Notes: generated by a model from the sequence alone, not told the origin. Positions 47,266-57,798 are shown, numbered from the stretch's first letter. The stretch: DNA of 64,000 bases from JAEMQF01 sp963775015 (GCA_963775015.1 CAVZHI010000005.1:248001-312000); one strand, 5' to 3'. Numbers and translations: made by a program.

Positions 47266-48165
47266 AATTGACCCCGACCCAACTCGAACAATTCGAGCGC
47301 GACGGCTATCTGTTTTTCCCCGGCCTGTTCAGCCAGCCCGAAATCGACACCCTCGGCGCCGCCGTGCCGGCGCTCTATGCGCGCCAGGAGGCGTACAACG
47401 TGCGCGAGAAGGGCTCGCAAGCGGTGCGAACGAATTTCGCGGCGCACCTGTACAGCGAACCGTTTGCGCGCCTGGCGCGGCACCCGCGGATGATCGAACC
47501 CGTGCAGCAACTTTTCGACGAGCAGCTCTACATGCATCAGTTCAAGATCAACGGCAAGATGGCGTTCGAAGGCGACGTCTGGCAATGGCACCAGGACTAC
47601 GGCACCTGGAGAGCCGACGACCTGATGCCCACCGAACGCGCGATGAACATCGCGATCTTTCTTGACGACGTGAACGAGTTCAACGGGCCGTTGATGTTCA
47701 TCCCGGGTAGCCACAAGCGCGGCGTGATCGACGCGAAGCACGACCTGACGACGACGAGCTACCCGCTGTGGACGATCGACAATCGACCTGATTCGCCAGC
47801 TCGTCGAGCGCGGCGGCGGCAAGGGCCAATTCGACGCGCAGGGGCGCAATAGGGGCGCCGGAATCGTCGCGCCCAAGGGGCCGGCGGGTTCGATGATCCT
47901 GTTCCACAGCTGCCTCGTGCACGCGTCGACGAGCAACCTGTCGCCGTTCAACCGCGTCGCCGTGTACCTGAGTCTGTGCGCGGTCAGCAACCACATCCGG
48001 CGCTTCAAGCGGCCCGAATTCATCGCGCACCGCGACTTTGCTCCCATCGCGTGCCTGCCCGACGACTGCCTGCTCAAAGCGTACCCGGTCGACCTGCCGT
48101 GGGAGAACGGCATGCCCGCCAGTGCGCTGCAAACGTCGCTCGAAGAAATCGCCGAGACCGCCTGA
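47262..48165 (+). pseudogene. Phytanoyl-CoA dioxygenase (EctD-like) protein, frameshifted near 47785
   Basis: A non-haem Fe(II)/2-oxoglutarate hydroxylase of about 301 residues. The iron facial triad begins with H110-x-D112 in EGDVWQWHQDYGTW, and the distal histidine is in MILFHSCLVHASTSNL. MHQFKINGKMAFEG and NEFNGPLMFIPGSHKRG resemble ectoine hydroxylase (EctD). An extra T near 47785 breaks the frame between LWTIDN and DLIRQLVERGGGKGQF. It is not near ectoine synthesis genes; with the downstream dehydrogenase and D-aminoacylase it may hydroxylate an N-modified amino acid. Substrate unknown. Confidence 0.82.
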
Positions 48166-48167
48166 AC

Positions 48168-49527
48168 ATGAGCCTGCACCGTCAACTCCAACAACGTGCC
48201 GCCGAGAACAAGCCGGTTCGCATCGGCCTCATCGGCGCCGGCAAGTTTGGCTCGATGTACCTGGCGCAAGTCCCGCGCACGCCTGGCGTGCACCTCGTTG
48301 GCATCGCCGATCTGTCGCCGGCAGCCGCGCGGACGAACCTGGCGCGCGTCGGCTGGCCGGCGCAGCAAATCGCGGCATCGTCGCTCGACGAAGCGGTTCG
48401 ACTGGGAACAACGCACATCGGCGAGGACTGGCAACAGCTCGTCGCGCACCCGGCGATCGACGTCATCGTCGAATGCACCGGGCACCCGATCGCCGCAGTC
48501 GACCATTGCCTGCAAGCGTTTTCGAACGGCAAACATGTCGTCAACGTGACGGTCGAGGCGGATGCATTCTGCGGCCCACTGCTCGCACAGCGCGCGGCCA
48601 AAGCGGGCGTCCTCTACTCGCTCGCTTTCGGCGACCAGCCGGCGCTGATCTGCGACTTGGTCGACTGGGCGCGCACCTGCGGTTTCCCGGTTGATCGCCG
48701 CGGGGCGCGGCCACAAGTGGCTGCCGCATTTCAGCCAGTCGACTCCCGACACGGTGTGGGAGAACTACGGCCTCACGCCCGAGCAGGCGCTGCGTGGAGG
48801 GCTGAACCCGAAGATGTTCAACAGTTTCCTCGACGGCTCCAAACCCGCGATCGAATCGACCGCGGTCGCGAACGCGACCGGCCTCACGGTGCCGAGCAAC
48901 GGGCTGCTTTACCCGCCGGCGAGCGTGGAAGACATTCCGTTCGTCACGCGCCCGATCAGCGAAGGCGGTGTGCTCGAACGCAAGGGCATGGTCGAAGTGA
49001 TCTCCTCGCTCGAGGCGAACGGCCGCAAGATCCCGTACGACATCCGCATGGGCGTGTGGGTCACGGTGGAAGGCGAAACCGAATACATCCGTAATTGCTT
49101 CGAGGAATACAACGCACACACGGATCCGAGCGGGCGCTATTTCACGCTCTACAAGCGCTGGCACCTGATCGGCCTGGAGGTCGGCATGTCGGTGGCGAGC
49201 GTCGCACTGCGTGGCGAGGCGACGGGGGTCGCGAACTGCTGGAATGCGGATGTGGTGGCGACCGCGAAGCGCGACTTGCGCGTCGGCGAGGTTCTGGACG
49301 GCGAGGGCGGCTACACGGTGTGGGGCAAGCTGCTGCCGGCGCAGACGTCGGCGCAGCTGGGCGGCCTGCCGCTCGGGCTGGCGCATGGCATCAAGCTCGT
49401 TCGTCCGGTGCGCCAGGGGCAGAGCCTGACCTGGGCGGATGTGGCGATCGACACGACGACGAAGGCTCACCAGCTGCGCCGCGAAATGGAGGCGATGTTC
49501 GCGCTGCCGGTTTCCAAAGCGGCCTGA
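48168..49527 (+). pseudogene. NAD(P)-dependent oxidoreductase with C-terminal SAF domain, frameshifted near 48690
   Basis: About 452 residues when joined. The N-terminal Rossmann domain (IGLIGAGKFGSMYLAQVPRT, VIVECTGHPIAAVDHCLQAF) resembles homoserine dehydrogenase. After an extra T near 48690 it continues VIAAGRGHKWLPHF, LYKRWHLIGLEVGMSVASVA, and a SAF-type C-terminus (TAKRDLRVGEVLDGEGGYTV, GHG-like loops, LTWADVAID). It starts two bases after the dioxygenase stop and four before the deacylase. Family members are annotated only generally; oxidation or reduction of a hydroxy compound made by the dioxygenase is inferred. Confidence 0.78.
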
Positions 49528-49530
49528 GCC

Positions 49531-51213
49531 ATGCTCGACCTCCTGATTCGCCGCGCACAGATTTTCGACGGCAGCGGCGGCGAGCCGCAATCCGGCGATC
49601 TCGGCGTCGCCGGCGGGCGCATCGTCTACCTGGGCGCGCAGTGTCCCGACAGCGCGCAGCGCACGATTGACGCCGATGGTCTCGCGCTGATGCCCGGCAT
49701 CATCGACAGTCACACCCACTTCGACGCGCAAATCACCTGGGACCCGACGCTTCGGCCGTCGCCCGCGCTCGGCGTGACGACGGCCGTGATCGGCAACTGC
49801 GGTTTCACGATCGCACCCTGCCGGCCACGGGACCGCGAGGCGACGATGCGCAACCTGACGCAAGTCGAGGGCATGTCGCTCGACGTGCTGCGCGAAGGCA
49901 TTCACTGGGGCTTCGAAACCTTTCCGCAATACCTCGATCAACTGCGCAGCAAAGGCAGCGTCGTCAACATCGCGGCCTACGTCGGCCACTCGTCGGTGCG
50001 CACCTGGGTCATGGGCGAGCAGGCGACACGCCGCGCCGCGACGGCCGCAGAAGTCGAGGCGATGTGCGAACTCGTTCGCGACGCGATGCGCAGCGGCGCG
50101 GTCGGCTTTTCGACGAGCACGAGCCCGGCGCACAACGGTGAGGGTGGGCTGCCGATGCCGTCGCGCATGGCCGATGAAGCCGAGCTCGCTGCGCTCGTGG
50201 GCGCGATGGCGCACGGCGGGCGCGGCACTTTCATGTTGACGAAGAGCGGCGAAACGCGCTTGCCCTTCCTCGAGTCGCTCGCAGCGGACACCGGCCGCAC
50301 TGTCATGGTCGCGGCGCTGCTCCACAACGCAGCCAACGGCGGCGCGGTGTTCGACGACCTGGCGGCGATCAGCGCCGCGAATTCGCGCGGGCACCGGCTG
50401 TTGGGCCAGGTGTCGTGTTGCCCGCTGACGATGGACTTCACGCTCGCGTCGCCGTACCCCGTCGAAGGGCTGGCGGCGTGGCGGCCGGCACTGGGGCGCA
50501 GCGGGGCGGAACTCGCTGCCGTCTTGTCGCGGCGCGAGTTTCGCGACGCGGTCCGTGCCGAGCTCGCGTCACCCGCGACGTTTCGCCTGTTCAACAGCGA
50601 GTGGCACAAGGTCCACGTCGTCGAAGTCGCCAAGCCTGAGCACGCGCACCTCGAGCAGCGCACGATTGCCGAGATTGCCGCTGAGTCCGCGCGCGACCCG
50701 CTCGATGTGCTGCTCGATCTGGCGCTCGCAGAAGACCTGCGCACCGTGTTCACGGCGCAATTGCTCAACAGCGACGAAGGCGCGGTCGGCCGCATGCTGA
50801 CGCACCCGCACGCAATCGTCTCGCTGAGCGACGCGGGCGCACACCTGACGTTCTTCAACGACGCGGGCTTTGGCTTGCACTTGCTCGGCCATTGGGCGCG
50901 CGAGCGCGGCACGATGACGATGGGCGAAGCGGTGCGCCGGATCACGTCGCACCCGGCGCAAGTGTTCGGCATGCCCGGGCGCGGGTTGCTGCGCGAAGGC
51001 TACGCCGCCGACCTGCTGCTGTTCGACCCGGCGCAAGTCGGGCGTGGGCCGAAGAAGCGCGTCTTCGACTTGCCTGGCGGCGCGCCACGCCTCACGACCG
51101 ATGCGCTCGGTGTGCAAGGCGTGTGGGTGAACGGCAGGCAGGTCGCGGACCGGCATGGCCTCGTGCCGAACGCGCCGCTTGCGGGCGACTTGCTGACCGA
51201 ATTCGCCGCCTGA
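49531..51213 (+). CDS. N-acyl-D-amino acid deacylase family amidohydrolase
   Basis: A 560-residue zinc amidohydrolase of the D-aminoacylase branch. Metal ligands are the HTH of GIIDSHTHFDAQITWDP and the bridging cysteine typical of this branch in AVIGNCGFTIAP; AAYVGHSSVR, GAVGFSTSTSP and the catalytic aspartate in VSLSDAGAHLTFFNDAGFG follow. The C-terminal strand domain ends the protein. It lies three bases after the oxidoreductase and closes the GntR operon. It probably removes an acyl, formyl or carbamoyl group from an amino acid or amide; the exact substrate is unknown. Confidence 0.88.
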   Translation: MLDLLIRRAQIFDGSGGEPQSGDLGVAGGRIVYLGAQCPDSAQRTIDADGLALMPGIIDSHTHFDAQITWDPTLRPSPALGVTTAVIGNCGFTIAPCRPRDREATMRNLTQVEGMSLDVLREGIHWGFETFPQYLDQLRSKGSVVNIAAYVGHSSVRTWVMGEQATRRAATAAEVEAMCELVRDAMRSGAVGFSTSTSPAHNGEGGLPMPSRMADEAELAALVGAMAHGGRGTFMLTKSGETRLPFLESLAADTGRTVMVAALLHNAANGGAVFDDLAAISAANSRGHRLLGQVSCCPLTMDFTLASPYPVEGLAAWRPALGRSGAELAAVLSRREFRDAVRAELASPATFRLFNSEWHKVHVVEVAKPEHAHLEQRTIAEIAAESARDPLDVLLDLALAEDLRTVFTAQLLNSDEGAVGRMLTHPHAIVSLSDAGAHLTFFNDAGFGLHLLGHWARERGTMTMGEAVRRITSHPAQVFGMPGRGLLREGYAADLLLFDPAQVGRGPKKRVFDLPGGAPRLTTDALGVQGVWVNGRQVADRHGLVPNAPLAGDLLTEFAA

Positions 51214-51227
51214 CCGCGGAACGCGGC

Positions 51228-51722
51228 TCAGGCGCGCTCGCGCAACTTCGAAAGCACGCTCAACGCAGCCAGCGCGAGCAGCAGGTACAAGGCAAGGCTC
51301 CAGTGTTCGAACGAAACGCCGAGCACGCGCACCGCGGCGTCGGCGCAATTCGCCGTCACCTGAAACAGCGAAGGCAGCAGCGCTTCAACGCCGAGCGCGT
51401 TCAGCACTTTGTCCGCCAACGTCAGGTTGCATGAACTCGACTTGGCTGCGACGCCGTGTTGCCACAATGCCGCCGCAGCGCCGAGCAGCGCGAGGACGAC
51501 CGTCGCGCCGGCGATGGCAAAGCGCGCCGGCCGCGAGTTGAACAAGGCGCCCAGCAGGCAAACCAGGCCGATGACGATGAAGATGAGGCGCTGCAAGATG
51601 CACCAGGGGCAGGGTCGCATCTCGAACGCGTATTGCGCGAGCAGCGCCAAGCCGACGGCGCCGGCGCTGCTAAGCGCCATCGCGGCGAAGCGCTGCGCCG
51701 CGCTGAGATCGCGCAACCTCAT
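51228..51722 (-). CDS. dsbB: Disulfide bond formation protein B
   Basis: A 164-residue inner-membrane protein with four helices. The first periplasmic loop has C38-P-W-C41 (MRPCPWCILQRL), and the second loop has C98 and C126, the pair that exchanges electrons with DsbA. It passes electrons to quinone. Its ATG overlaps the ridA stop by four bases (ATGA on the minus strand). The length and spacing match betaproteobacterial DsbB. Confidence 0.95.
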   Translation of the reverse strand: MRLRDLSAAQRFAAMALSSAGAVGLALLAQYAFEMRPCPWCILQRLIFIVIGLVCLLGALFNSRPARFAIAGATVVLALLGAAAALWQHGVAAKSSSCNLTLADKVLNALGVEALLPSLFQVTANCADAAVRVLGVSFEHWSLALYLLLALAALSVLSKLRERA

Positions 51723-52189
51723 GCGACCTGGGCGATGAGTTCGATCTCGACGCAGGCGCCGAGCGGAATCTGCGCCACGCCGAAGGCGCTGCGTGCGTGC
51801 GCGCCGGCGGCGGCGCCGAAGACCTCGACGAGCAGCTCCGAACAGCCGTTCGTCACCAGGTGCTGCTCGGTGAAGGTGGGCGTGCTGTTCACCAGGCTCA
51901 TCACCTTGACGATGCGTTGCACCTTGTTCAAATCGCCGACCGCGGCGTGCAGCGTTCCGAGCAGTTCGATTGCGATCGCGCGCGCGGCGAGCTTGCCGGT
52001 TGCCGTATCGACGTTGGCGCCGAGCTGGCCGACCCAGGGCTTGCCGTCGCGCCGTGCGATGTGCCCCGAGACGAAGACCAGATTTCCGGTGCGAACGAAG
52101 GGCACGTAAGCGGCCGCGGGCGTGGCCAGCGCGGGCAGGACGATGCCGAGGGCCTTGAGCTTGTCGTAGACGTTGTTGCTGTCTGCCAT
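51719..52189 (-). CDS. RidA family protein (YjgF/YER057c/UK114)
   Basis: A 156-residue RidA-like protein. YVPFVRTGNLVFVSGHIARR, QLGANVDTATGKLAARAIAI, VQRIVKVMSLVNSTPTF and GAHARSAFGVAQIPLGACVE are the family blocks; the arginine in HARSAFGV is the one that binds the substrate carboxylate in imine deaminases. It is slightly longer than archetypal RidA, as in the subgroup that begins with VYDKLKALGIVLP. Probable role: hydrolysis of reactive enamines/imines. It is coupled to dsbB. Confidence 0.9.
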   Translation of the reverse strand: MADSNNVYDKLKALGIVLPALATPAAAYVPFVRTGNLVFVSGHIARRDGKPWVGQLGANVDTATGKLAARAIAIELLGTLHAAVGDLNKVQRIVKVMSLVNSTPTFTEQHLVTNGCSELLVEVFGAAAGAHARSAFGVAQIPLGACVEIELIAQVA

Positions 52190-52253
52190 GAAGGTCTCCA
52201 GATCAATGGGCCAGGGGCGCCGGTTTGCGGGCGCCGATCCTACACTGCGGCCC

Positions 52254-54675
52254 ATGACGGCGCCCTGCAAGGGATGGTGGCTTGCCGGCCTGGCGCTGGC
52301 GTGGCTCGCGGGCGCCGCGATCCAGCTGCAAGAGCGCGAATTGCTGGGTGGCGCCGCCTACGCCGGCGCGATCGTCGCCGGCGCCGTGGTCCTCGCGTTC
52401 GGGTGGGTGCGCGGGCCAACGCGCCCACCTCGCGTGGGGTGGCTTGTGCGGTGCGGCCTTGCTGGCCTTTGGCATGACGGGCGGGCGTGCCGTCTTGCGC
52501 GTCGCGCAGACCTTGCCGGCGGCGCTCGAGGGGCAAGACGTCGTCGTCGAAGGCGTTGTCGCGAACCTGCCGCAGCACAGCGCGTCCGGGACGCGTTTTC
52601 GCCTGCGGATCGACTCGGCGCAGCTCCAGGGGCAGGCCGTGACCTTGCCGCCCCTGCTCGCTCTCGGCTGGTACCGCGGCGCGCACGAGGACGCGTCGAG
52701 CACGCCACCACGCCAGGAGCTGCGCGCCGGGCAGCGCTGGCGTTTCACGCTGCGCCTGCGCCGACCGCACGGCAACGTGAATCCGCACGGATTCGACTAC
52801 GAGCTCTACCTGTTCGAGCTGGGTGTCGGCGCGACCGGCTATGTGCGCGACGCGCCGGCACACCTGCTCGATGGCGCCGCCGGGTACCCGATCGAACGCT
52901 TGCGCCAGGCGGTGCGCGACGCGATCGAGGCCTACGTTCCCGATCGTCGCATCGCCGGCGTGCTCGCGGCGCTCGCGATCGGCGACCAGGCGGCGATCGA
53001 GCGCGACGACTGGGACTTGTTCCGCAACACCGGCGTCGCGCACCTGATGTCGATCAGTGGATTGCACGTGACGATGTTCGCCTGGGCTGCAGGCGCGCTG
53101 ATTGCCGTTGTGTGGCGCCGCTTTCCCCGCGCACTGCTGAGCGTGCCCTTGCCCGTCGCGGTGAGCTGGGGCGGGCTCGCTGCCGCGCTGGTGTACGCGC
53201 TGCTGTCGGGTTGGGGCGTACCCGCACAACGCACCGTCTGGATGCTCGCCGCGGTCGTCAGCCTGCAAGCGCTGGGGCTGGCCTGGCCCTGGCCCTTGGT
53301 GCTGCTCGTCGCGGCGGCGGTCGTGACCTTGCTCGACCCCTGGGCCTTGTTGCAGCCCGGGTTCTGGTTGTCGTTCGGTGCGGTTGGATTGTTGATGGCG
53401 TCGCGCCCAGTGCATGGGCCCACGCCTTCGCCGCGGTACGCCGACGGTGTGAAAGGGGGGGGTATGCGCCTTGCCGGCGTGCTGCGCGGTGGGATTCGCA
53501 CCCAGCTCATCGCGACCTTGGGTCTGACGCCGCTGACGCTGGTGTTCTTTCAGCAGGTCTCGTTGGTCGGCCTGCTCGCGAACCTGTTCGCGATCCCGCT
53601 TGTCACGCTGCTCATCACGCCGCTCGCCTTGCTCGGCGTGCTCGCCGCGCCGCTGTGGGTGCTCGCGGCGGCGGTGACGCGAGGCTTGATCGGCGCCCTC
53701 GGCTGGCTCGCGGCGCTGCCGGGCGCCGTCTGGACCGTTCCTGCGGCGCCGGTATGGGCGCAACTCACAGCGCTCGTGGGCGCCGCGTTGCTCATCATGC
53801 CCCTGCCGTGGCGCGCACGGCTGCTCGCCGTTCCGCTTGCGCTGCCCTTGCTGGCGCCGCACGCGCTGCGTCTCGAGTCCGGTCGTTTCGAGCTGATCGC
53901 ACTCGACGTCGGGCAGGGCACGTCGGTGCTGGTGCGAACGCGGAACCGCTTGTTGCTCTACGACGCCGGGCCGCAATACTCGCGCGACAGCGACGCCGGC
54001 CAGCGCGTCGTTTTGCCGCTGCTGCGCGGGCGAGGCGAATCGCGCATCGATGCGCTCGTGCTGAGCCACCGCGACACCGATCACGTCGGCGGCGCGCGCG
54101 CGGTGCTCGGCGCGCTGCCGGTGGGCGAGTTGATGAGTTCGCTCGACGAATCGCACCCCTTGCTCGCCGCCGTGCCGGCGCACACGCGCTGCGAATCCGG
54201 CCAGTCGTGGTCCTGGGATGGGGTTCAGTTCGACATGCTGGGGCCGCAGGCCGCGAGCTACGAGCGCGCCATGAAGCCGAACGCTTTGTCGTGCGTTCTG
54301 CGCATCTCGTCGCCGCAGGGCTCGGCGCTGCTCGCCGGCGACATCGAGCGCGAGCAGGAAGCGGCCCTTGTCGCCCTTTGGGGACCCAAGCTGCGCAGCG
54401 ACGTGCTCGTGGTTCCGCATCACGGCAGCAAGACCTCGTCGAGCACCGCGTTCCTGGATGCGGTGGAGCCGCGTTTCGCGGTGATTCAGGCCGGCTACCG
54501 GAACCGCTTCGGCCATCCTGCACCCGAAGTCAGGGCGCGCTACATCGAACGCCAGGTCGACGTCGTCCAGAGCCCAGCATGTGGCGCTTGGTCCTGGCCC
54601 GGCGCACTCGATGCGTCAGGCGAGTGCACGCGCGACACGACGCGCCGCTACTGGCGCCATCAGCCGCAACCCTGA
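52254..54675 (+). pseudogene. comEC: DNA internalization protein ComEC/Rec2, frameshifted near 52425
   Basis: About 806 residues when joined. The first frame gives the N-terminal helices (WWLAGLALAWLAGAAI, GAIVAGAVVLAFGWVRG). One extra G near 52425 moves to LAWGGLCGAALLAFGMTGGR and the rest. The OB-like DUF4131 domain is followed by the competence domain (GDQAAIERDDWDLFRNTGVA, LMSISGLHVTMFAWAAG) and a metallo-beta-lactamase nuclease-like domain: LDVGQGTSVLVRT, LVLSHRDTDHVGGARA, LLAGDIERE, VVPHHGSKTSSSTAF. It forms the inner-membrane channel for incoming single-stranded DNA. Confidence 0.9.
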
Positions 54676-54719
54676 ATCAGGCGGGTTTCAGGGGTCGTGC
54701 GCCGGCCGCGCACCAACGC

Positions 54720-55925
54720 TCAGGCGCCGAACAGGCCCAGCGTGCGGCTGTTCGTGAACACCGGGCTGTCGCTCGATCCGGTGGCGACGACGATCCGGCT
54801 GCGCCCTTGGCGCCGCGCTTCGTAAAGCGCCTGCTCGGCGCGGCGCAGCGCGTCGGCGACGGTTTCGTCTTCAAAGAGCCGCACGATGCCGAAGCTCAGG
54901 CTGAGCGCAGCGCGGCGCGGCGCGACCTCCTGCGTCGCCAGTTGCGCCACCATGCGCGATGCGACCGCCATCGCGCCCTTTGGCAAGGTGTTGGGCAGCA
55001 GGATCACGAACTCATGGCTGCCGACGCGGCCCGCCACGTCGAACTCGCGCAGCGTTTCGCGCAGGCAATGCGACACCTGGCGCAACGCGTCGTCTCCGGC
55101 AGCCAGGCCGAACATCTCGTTGATGCGTTTGAAGTGGTCGATGTCGAACGCAATCATCGAAGTGGCTTCGCCCTTCGTTGCAGCCAACGCATCGGTCGCG
55201 AGCTCCTGGAAGTGGCGCCGGTTCGCCACCCGCGTCAACACGTCCATGTCGGCCATGTAGCGCAGCTTGCGCTGTTCGGCGCGCCAGGTCGATTCGGTGC
55301 GCTGGAAGTTCAGCACCAGCACCACCGCCACCATCGCGATCGCCGGCAAGGCCATGACGACACTCGCCGTGAGCAGGGCGGTGGCGATCGATTCGGGCGC
55401 CATGCCGCGTGTTGCAAGGCGCGCCGCGGACGTGAGCGCCGCAGCGAAGAAGGCGAAAGCGAGGAATTGCAGCGCCGGGCTGCCCTTGAACTCGGTGAGC
55501 CGCGTCACGAGGATCGCCGCGTAGGCCTGGAGCAACATCGGTCCGACACACCAGACCAGCCATTGCACCGACGGCGTGGCGCCCATTTGCAACACCGCGG
55601 CGGCGCCGAGCCACACCAGGGCGAGCATGGCGAGGTCGACACTGCCGCGCACGCGCAAGCCGTGGCGTGAGTAGAAACGGCGCAGTCCGGCGAGCACGCA
55701 AACGGGCCATTGCAACAACAGCAGTTGGGCGGCGGCCAAAACCAGGTCGCTCGCCGGCGCGACAACTTGCAACGTCAGGCCGGCGCCGAGCAGCCACTGC
55801 GCAGCGACCCAGAACCAGTGGCCGCGGTAGCAGGTCTGGCGCACGCCGAACCAGGTCATTGCGGCTGCGCTGAGCAACAGCGCAAGGGCGCAAACGAAGA
55901 GCAGGGTGGGGGGGTGCAGTGCCAT
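54720..55925 (-). CDS. GGDEF-domain protein with degenerate active site
   Basis: A 401-residue protein: six or seven membrane helices in residues 1-205, then a GGDEF domain. DIDHFKRINEMFGLAAGDDA (261-280) is intact for metal and nucleotide binding, but the signature is GSHEF (302-306) instead of GGDEF/GGEEF, with the metal-binding acidic residue replaced by His. RAEQALYEARRQGRSRI closes the domain. It may be a weak or inactive diguanylate cyclase acting as a c-di-GMP or GTP sensor. The gene is convergent with comEC. Confidence 0.9.
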   Translation of the reverse strand: MALHPPTLLFVCALALLLSAAAMTWFGVRQTCYRGHWFWVAAQWLLGAGLTLQVVAPASDLVLAAAQLLLLQWPVCVLAGLRRFYSRHGLRVRGSVDLAMLALVWLGAAAVLQMGATPSVQWLVWCVGPMLLQAYAAILVTRLTEFKGSPALQFLAFAFFAAALTSAARLATRGMAPESIATALLTASVVMALPAIAMVAVVLVLNFQRTESTWRAEQRKLRYMADMDVLTRVANRRHFQELATDALAATKGEATSMIAFDIDHFKRINEMFGLAAGDDALRQVSHCLRETLREFDVAGRVGSHEFVILLPNTLPKGAMAVASRMVAQLATQEVAPRRAALSLSFGIVRLFEDETVADALRRAEQALYEARRQGRSRIVVATGSSDSPVFTNSRTLGLFGA

Positions 55926-56059
55926 CGGCGTACGCAGGAATCAACATTGTGACCTCCTTGGCGGGTCGAACGAGCGCGTCGCACCAGGCGCAATGCGGAA
56001 CGATTTCTCGCGGCCCGCTACGATTGCTCGTTTGCTCGATATTCACAGGTGACCGGAAG

Positions 56060-56875
56060 ATGTCAATGGACGAAGTGGACTACCAGATCCGAGGCGACGA
56101 AATGCAGCTCGTCGAGATCGAACTCGACCCCGGCGAAGCCGCAGTCGGCGAGGCCGGCAGCATGATGTACATGGACGCCGGGATTGCCATGGACACCGTG
56201 TTCGGCGACGGCGCTGCGCCTCAAGGTGGACTCCTGGGCAAGCTGCTCGGCGCCGGCAAGCGGCTCATCACGGGAGAGTCGCTGTTCACCACGGTGTACA
56301 CGAACCAGTCACAAGGCAAGCTGAAGGTCGCCTTCGCCGCACCCTATCCGGGGAAGATTCTGCCGATGGATTTGCGTCGGCTGGGCGGCACGCTGATATG
56401 CCAGAAGGACGCGTTCCTGTGCGCAGCGCGTGGTGTGTCGCTCGGGATTCATTTTCAGCAAAAGATGTCGGTCGGTTTTTTCGGCGGCGAAGGATTCATC
56501 ATGCAGCGCCTGGACGGGACTGGCTTGGCGTTCATTCACGCCGGCGGAACCGTGCTGCAACGCGAGTTGCAATCCGGCCAGACCTTGTTCGTCGACACCG
56601 GCTGCCTGGTGGCCCTCACCCCCTCGGTGGGTTTCGAGATTCAGTACGTGGGCAAGATCAAGACTGCATTGTTCGGAGGCGAAGGCTTGTTCTTCGCCAA
56701 AGTCACCGGGCCGGGCACCATCTGGCTGCAAAGCCTGCCTTTCTCGCGCCTCGCGTCGCGCGTCTTTGCCGCAGCGCCGCAGCGCGGCGGCTCGCGCGAA
56801 GAAGGTTCGCTGCTGGGTGGCTTGGGTGCGGGTGGGTTGCTCGGTGGCGTCTTGGGCGGGGACGACGATGACTGA
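56060..56875 (+). CDS. AIM24/TIGR00266 family protein
   Basis: A 271-residue protein of the AIM24 family, a beta-roll of unknown biochemical role. VDYQIRGDEMQLVEIELDPG, EAGSMMYMDAGIAMDTVFGD, LPMDLRRLGGTLICQKDAFL, GGEGFIMQRLDGTGLAFIHA and GPGTIWLQSLPFSRLA are the family blocks. The C-terminus is glycine-rich and ends in four aspartates. ATG 56060 is chosen because the family begins there; upstream frame is not conserved. Confidence 0.9.
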   Translation: MSMDEVDYQIRGDEMQLVEIELDPGEAAVGEAGSMMYMDAGIAMDTVFGDGAAPQGGLLGKLLGAGKRLITGESLFTTVYTNQSQGKLKVAFAAPYPGKILPMDLRRLGGTLICQKDAFLCAARGVSLGIHFQQKMSVGFFGGEGFIMQRLDGTGLAFIHAGGTVLQRELQSGQTLFVDTGCLVALTPSVGFEIQYVGKIKTALFGGEGLFFAKVTGPGTIWLQSLPFSRLASRVFAAAPQRGGSREEGSLLGGLGAGGLLGGVLGGDDDD

Positions 56876-56925
56876 GGCCGCCTTCATGAACCTCGCGCGC
56901 GCCGCTCGCGGCTGAGCGACACGCC

Positions 56926-57798
56926 GTGAACCAGCTGCTCGATTCGTTCTGGCGCGCCGCAGCGTACTGCCTGCACCCGCGCGTCATCCTGCTGAGTTTT
57001 CTGCCCTTGATCGTGGCTGCAGGGTCGGCGGCGCTGCTCGGCTATTTTTTCTGGGAAGACACGCTCGCGAGCGTGCGCGCCACGCTCGAGAGCTGGTCGC
57101 TGCTGGAGGCGATGCTGCGCTGGCTCGACGGCGTGGGCGCGCAAGGGTTTCGCACCGTGCTCGCGCCGCTCATCGTCGTCGCGTTGGCGATTCCGGTGAT
57201 CGTCGTGTTCTCGCTCCTGCTGGTGGCGTTGCTGATGACGCCTGCCGTCGTGACGCTGGTCGAGCAGCGCCGCTTCGCCCAGCTCGAACGGCGCCGTGGC
57301 GCAAGTTTTCTCGCCAGCGCGAGCTGGTCGCTCGTCTGCTCGCTGATCGCACTCTTTGCACTCGTCGTGAGCATTCCGCTCTGGTTCGTGCCGCCGCTGA
57401 TCCTCGTGCTGCCGCCATTGATCTGGGGCTGGCTCACGTACCGCGTCATGAGTTTTGACGCGCTCGCGGAACACGCCAGCGCCATCGAGCGCAAAGCCTT
57501 GCTGCGCGAGCACCGCTGGCCGTTGATCGCGATGGGCGTCATCACCGGCTATCTTGGCGCCGCGCCTTCGCTGCTCTGGGCGCTGAGCGCCGCGTTCCTG
57601 GTTCTGGCGCCGCTGCTCGTCGTCGTCGCGGTGTGGCTGTACACGCTCGTGTTTGCGTTCTCCACGCTCTGGTTCACCCACTACCTGCTCGCCGCGCTGC
57701 ACGCCTTGCGTCTCGCGGCAGAGAAACCGCCTGCCGCAGCGCCCGCTGTGCTCGAGCTGCCGCCGAGCCCGGCAACACCCATCCTGCCCGCACCATGA
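56926..57798 (+). CDS. EI24 domain-containing membrane protein
   Basis: A 290-residue integral membrane protein with about six helices: VILLSFLPLIVAAGSAALLG, APLIVVALAIPVIVVFSLLL, WSLVCSLIALFALVVSIPLW and LVVVAVWLYTLVFAFSTLWF. PPLIWGWLTYRVMSFDALAE is an EI24/CysZ-like block. The C-terminal 25 residues are proline- and alanine-rich. The start is GTG at 56926. Its stop overlaps the next ATG by four bases. Function in bacteria is unknown; CysZ relatives carry sulfate. Confidence 0.87.
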   Translation: MNQLLDSFWRAAAYCLHPRVILLSFLPLIVAAGSAALLGYFFWEDTLASVRATLESWSLLEAMLRWLDGVGAQGFRTVLAPLIVVALAIPVIVVFSLLLVALLMTPAVVTLVEQRRFAQLERRRGASFLASASWSLVCSLIALFALVVSIPLWFVPPLILVLPPLIWGWLTYRVMSFDALAEHASAIERKALLREHRWPLIAMGVITGYLGAAPSLLWALSAAFLVLAPLLVVVAVWLYTLVFAFSTLWFTHYLLAALHALRLAAEKPPAAAPAVLELPPSPATPILPAP

